A stretch of 6,828 bases of DNA, taken from positions 1 through 6,828 of the forward strand of contig JALVZI010000538.1 of assembly GCA_027022125.1 (NCBI GenBank), read 5' to 3'. Position numbers and translations under genes: made by a program. Shown piece by piece: positions 1 to 4,861 of this stretch. This DNA comes from Anaerolineae bacterium (GTDB taxonomy: Bacteria > Chloroflexota > Anaerolineae > 4572-78). The notes below the pieces were generated by a model that saw nothing but the letters and a program-made list of their open reading frames with translations, did no database searches and was not told the origin of the DNA. The number at the start of each line of letters is the position of its first letter. Positions within the stretch are counted from its first letter, which is position 1.

Positions 1-1251
1 ATTTCGCAGATGAACGTCAATCGTGCCGTCGTTGCGCGGCTCAACTTCAATCAAATCGCGGAAATTGAGCACCACATTTTGGTCGCCATACCGAATCAGA
101 ATATCGAAATATGAGTTGACCACCGAAGCCTCATATCGTCCCGAAACTTGAAACGGGGTGGGACGAATGCCGTAAACCTGATTCGCCTCTGCTTCTTTTT
201 CGGGGTCTTTCTGCGGGTCAACAAATTCCACCGTCACCTTTCCGTGTGACGCGATGGCATACTCTTTCAGCGTGTCTTCAATTTGCGGAACCAGCGGCGC
301 CAGCAGCGGGTGCGTTTTTTCGCTGAAATAGCCGCGAATGAGCAGCGGTTCCTGCAAATTGCTCAACAGGTCGCGGGTGGTGGGCGACAGCGTGTACGAT
401 TTGTCGCCCGTCAAATCGAGCCGGATGCCGTTGAACGGGGCAAGCCACAGGTTCAACGCCAGCAGGTTCAATGCGATGAGCGATGTCACCAGCACCGCAT
501 TTCGGCGGTACGGCAGGGTTTGCTCGCTGATGCTCCACCGTTTGCTATCCAGCGACAGCACATTCAGGCTGAGGAAAAAGCCCGCCAGCGACAGATAATA
601 GACCAAATCGCGCAGGTCAATCACACCGCGCTCGATGCTCTCGAATCGGCTGCCGGTTGCCAGCCCGCGCAAAATATTGCCGACCGTCTCGCCGGTGAAC
701 GCGGTGAAACCGTTGGTGCCGATGATGTAAAAGAGTCCGCCCACCAGCACCGACAGAATCAGTGCCACAATTTGGTTGGCAGTGCGCGATGACACATACA
801 GCCCGATGGCGGCATACGCGCTTGCCATCAGCAGGGCGGCGATATATCCGCCGATGACGGGTCCCCAATCGAGATTGCCCATCAGCGAAACGGTGATGGG
901 GAAGAAAATGGTCAGGCACAGCGCCACCGCAATGAGCGCCATCACCGCCAAAAATTTGCCGATGACCAGTTGTACCGGTCGCACGGGCAGGGTCAGCAGG
1001 ATTTCCTGCGTGCCAGATTGCTCTTCTTCACTCCATTGGCGCATGGTCAGCGCCGAAACCAAAAATATCAGCAGGATGGGCATCCAGCGGAACATAGGGC
1101 GCACATCGGCGATGCCCCGCGCGAAAAAGGTGTCCACCCAGAAAACAGAAAACAGAATCGCCGCCAAAAACGTGCCCAAAAAGATGAGCGCCATCGGCGA
1201 GCCGAAATAATTGCTGATTTCTTTCCGTGTGATTGCGAGTGTTTGTTTCAT
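1..1251 (-). CDS. ABC-2 permease fused to GldG-like auxiliary domain (3' end outside window)
   Basis: This frame is open for 417 codons from an ATG at 1251 to the window edge, with no internal stop. It is preceded by an AGGA ribosome site 7 nt upstream and an in-frame TAG at 1263-1261. Residues 1-235 are a GldF/ABC-2-type membrane domain, with hydrophobic segments near 20-40, 56-71, 98-124, 131-154, 159-178 and 215-234. It has the family motif EEEQSGTQEILLTLPV at 75-90. Residues 250-270 form another membrane span. The region after it starts like the GldG/ABC-transporter auxiliary domain (LDLTGDKSYTLSPTTRDLL, 278-296), followed by a mixed alpha/beta soluble part that is cut by the window. Such permease-GldG fusions are known as Gldg family proteins. 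It probably forms the membrane part of the complex driven by the upstream ATPase. The substrate is unknown; the family is linked to gliding in Bacteroidota but is widespread in non-gliders. Confidence 0.85.
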   Translation of the reverse strand, partial: MKQTLAITRKEISNYFGSPMALIFLGTFLAAILFSVFWVDTFFARGIADVRPMFRWMPILLIFLVSALTMRQWSEEEQSGTQEILLTLPVRPVQLVIGKFLAVMALIAVALCLTIFFPITVSLMGNLDWGPVIGGYIAALLMASAYAAIGLYVSSRTANQIVALILSVLVGGLFYIIGTNGFTAFTGETVGNILRGLATGSRFESIERGVIDLRDLVYYLSLAGFFLSLNVLSLDSKRWSISEQTLPYRRNAVLVTSLIALNLLALNLWLAPFNGIRLDLTGDKSYTLSPTTRDLLSNLQEPLLIRGYFSEKTHPLLAPLVPQIEDTLKEYAIASHGKVTVEFVDPQKDPEKEAEANQVYGIRPTPFQVSGRYEASVVNSYFDILIRYGDQNVVLNFRDLIEVEPRNDGTIDVHLRN

Positions 1252-1271
1252 GGTTCGTTCCTACGTTTGGT

Positions 1272-1460
1272 GTTCAAGGTTCAAAGTTAGTTATCAGTTA
1301 TCAGTTATCAGTGGTCAGTGGTCAGTCCCAAGTCTCATGTCCAAAGTCCAAAGTCAGGGTGGCAGGGTAGCGGTCAGTCATCAGTCATCAGTTTTCAGTA
1401 GTCAGTCATCAGTCATCAGTTTTCAGTGGTCAGCGGTCAACGGTCAGCAATCAGCGAATC
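1272..1460. repeat. Heptamer tandem array, consensus GTNNTCA
   Basis: After two GTTCAAR units at 1272-1285, seven-base units run in register. GTTATCA occurs three times (1290-1310), GTGGTCA twice (1311-1324), then GTCCCAA, GTCTCAT and GTCCAAA twice (to 1352). A non-repeat patch follows at about 1353-1376. From 1377 come GTCATCA twice, GTTTTCA, GTAGTCA, GTCATCA twice, GTTTTCA, GTGGTCA, GCGGTCA, ACGGTCA and GCAATCA (to 1453). The array fills most of the gap between the ATPase and permease genes. Similar seven-base intergenic repeats are known from filamentous cyanobacteria and Chloroflexota. No gene is seen here. Confidence 0.9.
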
Positions 1461-1478
1461 CCTATCCCTATCCCTATC
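1461..1478. repeat. Hexamer tandem run, CCTATC x3
   Basis: Three perfect CCTATC copies (GATAGG on the minus strand) sit between the two heptamer arrays. The unit length changes from seven to six here and back to seven afterwards, so it is a separate repeat family. Confidence 0.85.
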
Positions 1479-1480
1479 CG

Positions 1481-1550
1481 TTTCACGCATCACGTTTCAC
1501 GCATCACGCATCACGCATCACGTTTCACTTTTCACTTTTCACTATTCATT
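1481..1550. repeat. Heptamer tandem array, TTTCACG/CATCACG/TTTCACT
   Basis: Ten units in perfect seven-base register: TTTCACG, CATCACG, TTTCACG, CATCACG three times, TTTCACT three times, then a decayed ATTCATT. The right end (1532-1550) overlaps the 3' end of the minus-strand ATPase gene and supplies its final codons and TGA stop. Confidence 0.92.
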
Positions 1551-2452
1551 GAATTAAATACCATTTCCAGCGTTTGGGTGTCGCGGCGAAGTTCGCGCAC
1601 GAGCCAGTTTTTCGCTTTTGCCATTTCGAACAGCACCGGCGTCAAATCGGCAGTATCCGTGCCGAGCACACGGTACGCGGGATAGCCGTCTACCGCACCG
1701 AGCGATTCCACGCCGCGCACGCCGTCCAGCGATTGCAGGTCGGTTTCGATGCCGGGGGCGGCTTGCTGCAATACCAGAATCGCATCGGAGGTTTGCGCCA
1801 ATTCCGAAAGCCGGGCATCGGCGCGGATTTCGCCGTTCATCAAAATAATGACGCGGTCGCACAGGGCTTCCACTTCCGATAAAATGTGGGTTGAGAAAAG
1901 AATGGTACTGTGCCGCGCCAATCGTTTGATGAGGCGGCGAATTTCGACGATTTGGGTGGGGTCGAGTCCCACGGTCGGTTCATCGAGAATGAGGAGTTTC
2001 GGTTGGTGCAAAATGGCTTGAGCCAATCCGACGCGCTGGCGGTAGCCTTTACTCAACTCGCCGATGGGGCGGGTGAGATGGTCGGTCAATCCGGTGGCGT
2101 AAATCGCTTCCGAAAGGCGGGCGGGTTGTTTCTCGCGGGGAATCTCGCGCAGGTCTGCCATCATTTTCAGGTACGCTTGCACCGAAAGTTCGGGGTAGAG
2201 CGGGGCGCTTTCGGGCAAATAGCCGAGTCGTGCCTGCACCTCGCGGGGGTGGGTGAGCACATCAATGCCATCCACCAGCACCGTGCCGCTTTCGGGCTGC
2301 AAATAGCCGGTGAGGGTTTTGATGGTGGTGGTTTTCCCGGCGCCATTCGGACCGAGCAAGCCAACGATTTCGCCATCGTCAATGTGGAAACTGACATCTT
2401 TCAGGGCTTGAATTGCCCCGTAAGATTTGCTCAAATGCTGAACGTCAATCAT
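1532..2452 (-). CDS. ABC transporter ATP-binding protein, GldA/CcmA type
   Basis: This is the cytoplasmic ATPase subunit of an ABC-2-type system. From an ATG at 2452 it is 306 residues, starting MIDVQHLSKSYG. It has Walker A GPNGAGKTT (residues 34-42), LSKGYRQRVGLAQ as signature (133-145), Walker B LLILDEP with D-loop GLDP (153-165) and the switch histidine in STH (187-189). The Q-loop position reads GYLPES, an acidic variant common in this subfamily. About 100 residues after the nucleotide-binding domain form a C-terminal extension, as in GldA/NatA-like proteins. An upstream in-frame ATG at 2464 exists, but GGAGG lies 5 nt before 2452 and nothing comparable precedes 2464, so 2452 is preferred. 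The permease-GldG fusion follows on the same strand after an unusually long 280-bp gap, and the two probably act together. The last residues (about NSEK) and the stop are encoded by heptamer repeat DNA. Confidence 0.93.
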   Translation of the reverse strand: MIDVQHLSKSYGAIQALKDVSFHIDDGEIVGLLGPNGAGKTTTIKTLTGYLQPESGTVLVDGIDVLTHPREVQARLGYLPESAPLYPELSVQAYLKMMADLREIPREKQPARLSEAIYATGLTDHLTRPIGELSKGYRQRVGLAQAILHQPKLLILDEPTVGLDPTQIVEIRRLIKRLARHSTILFSTHILSEVEALCDRVIILMNGEIRADARLSELAQTSDAILVLQQAAPGIETDLQSLDGVRGVESLGAVDGYPAYRVLGTDTADLTPVLFEMAKAKNWLVRELRRDTQTLEMVFNSMNSEK

Positions 2453-2455
2453 AGG

Positions 2456-2462
2456 CTCCTCC
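2456..2462 (-). promoter_or_regulatory. Ribosome binding site deciding the ATPase start
   Basis: On the minus strand GGAGGAG lies just upstream of the ATG at 2452 (GGAGG, then AGCCT, then ATG). It overlaps the alternative upstream ATG at 2464, so initiation at 2464 would place the strong site inside the coding region. Confidence 0.8.
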
Positions 2463-2512
2463 ATTTTGCCTGTGCTATTATGTTTTCCATCCTAAATTTT
2501 CTGACCGGAACA

Positions 2513-2551
2513 TTAAATTAGGTTTAAATAAACATTAGAATTGTGTTAATC
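2513..2551 (+). promoter_or_regulatory. 11-bp phased TTA hexamers, candidate Pho box
   Basis: TTAAAT (2513), TTAAAT (2524), TTAGAA (2535) and TTAATC (2546) begin exactly 11 bp apart, one helical turn, and end 15 bp upstream of the -35 element of the phn promoter. PhoP/PhoB-family regulators of Bacillus and cyanobacteria bind TTA-rich direct repeats with an 11-bp period upstream of phosphate-starvation genes. The downstream operon encodes a phosphate/phosphonate-type importer, which fits. The region is AT-rich, so chance is possible and individual units deviate from known consensus sequences. Confidence 0.45.
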
Positions 2552-2566
2552 TTTTCAAAAAAGTTT

Positions 2567-2595
2567 TTGCGTTTAAGACTATCATCGACTATAAT
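2567..2595 (+). promoter_or_regulatory. Sigma-70-type promoter of the phn operon
   Basis: The -10 is a perfect TATAAT (2590-2595). With a 17-bp spacer the -35 is TTGCGT (2567-2572), which keeps the key TTG. Transcription would start near 2602, giving an AU-rich leader of about 100 nt before the ATG at 2705. A weak -35 fits an activator-dependent promoter, with the phased hexamers directly upstream. Confidence 0.6.
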
Positions 2596-2626
2596 AGTGG
2601 CACGCTTGGTGGTTGTAACCAAAAAA

Positions 2627-2651
2627 GTAATTGCAAAGGTGTAATTACAAA
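2627..2651 (+). repeat. Direct repeat GTAATTRCAAA in the phn leader
   Basis: GTAATTGCAAA (2627-2637) and GTAATTACAAA (2641-2651) differ at one base and are 14 bp apart start to start. The second copy begins with the perfect palindrome GTAATTAC. They lie between the predicted transcription start and the ribosome site. Possible uses are an operator or an RNA element; nothing in the sequence decides between them. Confidence 0.5.
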
Positions 2652-2704
2652 TCACCATTTTAGTTCATTCAACCCAAAAAACTTTAACAAAAAAGGAGAG
2701 GTTT

Positions 2705-3955
2705 ATGAAAAGGGTACTGAGTGTTTTGTTGTTGGTGGTAATTCTTTTCTCCATTGCCGTGCCGATGGTCGGTGCAGAAGGAGGAACGGATTACGTAGTC
2801 CAGAAGGACGACTGGCTGAGTAAATTAGCCGACAAATTCTTGGGCGATATTTTTGCGTGGCCCGCCATTTGGGAAGCAACCAATGCCAAAGCGGAAACTG
2901 ATTCCAGTTATGCTCACATTGACAACCCCAATATCATCGAAGTGGGGCAGAAACTGTACATCCCCTCGCCCGATGAAGCCGCCGCACTGCTAGCGGGACA
3001 AACCCCCGCCGCCGGTGAACTCGGCAGCCCGGAAAACCCGATTCAGGTACTCTTTGTGCCGTCGGTGGATGCGGGCGAAATTGTCAGCGGTGGTGAAGTG
3101 ATGGCAGATGCGCTGAAACAAGCCACCGGTTTGACCTTTGAGGTGAGCGTGCCGACCAGTTACGCCGCCACCATCGAAGCGATGTGCGCCGCTCCCGAAA
3201 ACACGATGGGCTTCATCCCCGCGTTGGGTTATGTGCTGGCGAACAATAAATGCGGTGTGGAAGTTGGCGGCGCTGCCGTGCGTTATGGCTTGTCGTGGTA
3301 CACTCAGGAATATCTGGTTCAGCGCGACAGCCCCTACAAAACGCTGGCAGATTTGGCAGGCAAAAAATGGGCAGTGCCCGACCGCGGTTCAACCTCCGGG
3401 TTCCTCTATCCCAGCGCCGAGTTTAAAGCCAATGGCATCGAACCGGGCGAAATTGTAGAAGCCGGTGGACACGGCGCGGCAGTGCTGGCAGTGTACAACG
3501 GCGAAGTTGACTTTGCCACCGCGTACTTCTCCCCGCCATTGCTGCCCGACGGCAAATGGATTTATGGGCAAGACCCCGAACCGTATGACCCGATGATTGC
3601 CGCCCCCAACGATAAAGGCAAACTGTATGCCGGTGATGTCCGCATTTTGGATGCCCGCGCTTCTGTGGTGGAAGCCGCCCCCGATGTGGTCGAAAAAGTC
3701 CGCATCCTGAAAATCGGCGACAAAATTCCGAATGACACCGTCAGTTTCGGTCCCGACTTCCCGCAAGGGCTGCGCACCCGCATTCTGAACGCGCTGGTTG
3801 TTTTCGCCGGTTCAGACCAGTGTGAACAGTCCATCTGCTCCGACCAGTTCTACAACTGGACAGGCGTGGAACCCGTCGGCGACTCTTTCTATGACCCCGT
3901 TCGCAAACTGATTGACGTGCTGGGTTACACGGAAGAAGACATTTTCGGCGGTTGA
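2705..3955 (+). CDS. phnD: LysM-domain PhnD-like phosphonate/phosphite/phosphate binding protein
   Basis: This is the extracytoplasmic receptor of an ABC importer, 416 residues. Residues 1-24 are a signal peptide with a likely signal peptidase I site after MVGA; there is no lipobox cysteine. Residues 28-88 are a LysM domain (starts DYVVQKDDWLSKLADKF, ends IIEVGQKLYIPS), followed by an Ala/Pro-rich linker (89-110). From about 112 on is a type 2 periplasmic-binding fold of the PhnD family, with STSGFLYPSAEFKANGI (229-245), GGHGAAVLAVYNGEVD (254-269) and the late IPNDTVSF (341-348). The mature protein has four cysteines (161, 183, 373, 378) that could form disulfides. AAGGAG lies 6 nt before the ATG. 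The gene leads phnC and phnE, which supports the PhnD assignment. Whether the ligand is phosphonate, phosphite or phosphate cannot be read from sequence. LysM presumably ties the receptor to peptidoglycan in place of a lipid anchor. Confidence 0.9.
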   Translation: MKRVLSVLLLVVILFSIAVPMVGAEGGTDYVVQKDDWLSKLADKFLGDIFAWPAIWEATNAKAETDSSYAHIDNPNIIEVGQKLYIPSPDEAAALLAGQTPAAGELGSPENPIQVLFVPSVDAGEIVSGGEVMADALKQATGLTFEVSVPTSYAATIEAMCAAPENTMGFIPALGYVLANNKCGVEVGGAAVRYGLSWYTQEYLVQRDSPYKTLADLAGKKWAVPDRGSTSGFLYPSAEFKANGIEPGEIVEAGGHGAAVLAVYNGEVDFATAYFSPPLLPDGKWIYGQDPEPYDPMIAAPNDKGKLYAGDVRILDARASVVEAAPDVVEKVRILKIGDKIPNDTVSFGPDFPQGLRTRILNALVVFAGSDQCEQSICSDQFYNWTGVEPVGDSFYDPVRKLIDVLGYTEEDIFGG

Positions 3956-3999
3956 TACCGGAACGCAACACAACATAATCGGTAGTACGGAATAACCGT

Positions 4000-4037
4000 G
4001 TTGGGTGGGAAGGTATCCCCTTCCTGCCCAACTTTTT
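4000..4037 (+). terminator. Intrinsic terminator/attenuator between phnD and phnC
   Basis: A 14-bp stem pairs 4000-4013 (GTTGGGTGGGAAGG) with 4019-4032 (CCTTCCTGCCCAAC), with two G-U pairs and a 5-nt loop. TTTTT follows at 4033-4037. It begins 44 nt after the phnD stop and ends 44 nt before the phnC start on the same strand. It probably stops most transcripts after the binding-protein gene while some read through. Confidence 0.85.
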
Positions 4038-4081
4038 ATAACCCCACCCTTTTCATCAACCCGCAGATGGGGGATGCTCTT

Positions 4082-4831
4082 ATGCTTGAAATCAGACATT
4101 TAACCAAAGTATATGATAACACGGTGCTCGCGCTGAACGATGTGAGTTTTACTGTGCCGCAGGGACAATTTTTGGCGGTTGTCGGTTTGAGTGGTTCCGG
4201 CAAATCTACACTGCTGCGCTGCATCAACCGCCTCATCGAACCGACTTCCGGGCAGGTAATTTTGGATGGCATTGACGTGACCGCCGCCCAACCGGATGAA
4301 CTGCGCCGCATTCGCCGCCGCATCGGTATGATATTCCAGCATTTCAATCTGGTGCTCCGCTCGCCGGTGATAACCAATGTGCTGGCGGGGCGATTGGGAT
4401 ACACCAACCCGATGTGGAGTCTCATCAACCGTTTTTCAAAAGAAGATATTGCCATGGCGCTCAAACAACTCGACCGGGTGGGCATTAAAGATAAAGCGTA
4501 TGTCCGCGCCGACGAGTTGAGCGGCGGGCAGCAGCAGCGAGTGGGCATCGCCCGCGCCCTGATGCAGGAACCGTCCATCATGCTCGCCGATGAACCGGTT
4601 GCCAGTCTCGACCCGGTGCTGGCGCACAGCATTATGCAATATCTGGAACAACTGCGCGATGAAGGCATCACGGTCATTTGCAGTTTGCACTTTTTGGATT
4701 TGGTGCAGCGGTATGCCGACCGGGTGGTCGCGCTGAAAGACGGTAATCTGGTTTTTGACGGTTCGCCGCAGGAAATTGACGACAATCGGTTTAAAGAAAT
4801 CTACGGAGAGGAAGCGCAGCGCATCGGGTAA
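4082..4831 (+). CDS. phnC: Phosphonate-type ABC importer ATPase PhnC
   Basis: This is the cytoplasmic ATPase of the importer, 249 residues, normal for PhnC. It has Walker A GLSGSGKST (35-43), Q-loop glutamine in MIFQHFNLV (86) and the PhnC-like stretch VITNVLAGRLG (96-106). The signature is LSGGQQQR (146-153), Walker B is IMLADEP (166-172), and the switch histidine is at 203 (CSLHFLDL). All catalytic motifs are intact. The frame is open back to an ATG at 3998, but that extension would translate the terminator hairpin. Homologues begin MLEIRxLxKxY, and a G-rich site (GGGGGA, 4069-4074) lies 7 nt before 4082, so 4082 is chosen. The phnE start follows 30 nt after the stop. Expression probably depends on read-through of the terminator just upstream; no separate promoter is evident. 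Confidence 0.93.
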   Translation: MLEIRHLTKVYDNTVLALNDVSFTVPQGQFLAVVGLSGSGKSTLLRCINRLIEPTSGQVILDGIDVTAAQPDELRRIRRRIGMIFQHFNLVLRSPVITNVLAGRLGYTNPMWSLINRFSKEDIAMALKQLDRVGIKDKAYVRADELSGGQQQRVGIARALMQEPSIMLADEPVASLDPVLAHSIMQYLEQLRDEGITVICSLHFLDLVQRYADRVVALKDGNLVFDGSPQEIDDNRFKEIYGEEAQRIG

Positions 4832-4861
4832 AACCCGGTCGCAGCAGAGGCAGGTGCGCCA

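Noticed and set aside
1272..1550. CRISPR array
   Set aside because: The units are seven or six bases in direct tandem with no spacers and no cas genes nearby.
1211..1552. Plus-strand open frame of 113 codons across the heptamer arrays
   Set aside because: Its sequence is a translation of the repeats (YQLSVISGQWS, PYPYPYP, FHFSLF), it overlaps both flanking minus-strand genes at its ends, and no ribosome site is seen.
2196..2212. Missing Q-loop glutamine in the left ATPase (GYLPES)
   Set aside because: An acidic residue at this position is common in GldA/CcmA-type ATPases and does not indicate an inactive protein.
2477..2505. Minus-strand promoter for the ATPase operon (CATAAT with GTCAGA at 17 bp)
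   Set aside because: The -10 is passable but the -35 matches only three of six bases; a promoter must lie in this region, but I cannot place it with support.
1910..2521. Plus-strand open frame of 203 codons
   Set aside because: It lies opposite the well-supported ATPase gene, has no recognisable domain and ends in the AT-rich control region; it is an antisense shadow.
3998..4081. N-terminal extension of PhnC from an ATG at 3998
   Set aside because: It would encode the terminator hairpin and poly-T tract; family members start at the MLEIR position, and a ribosome site fits 4082.
4036..4785. Minus-strand open frame of 249 codons
   Set aside because: It lies opposite phnC, which has every ABC ATPase motif intact; the antisense product is Ser/Arg/Cys-rich low-information sequence.
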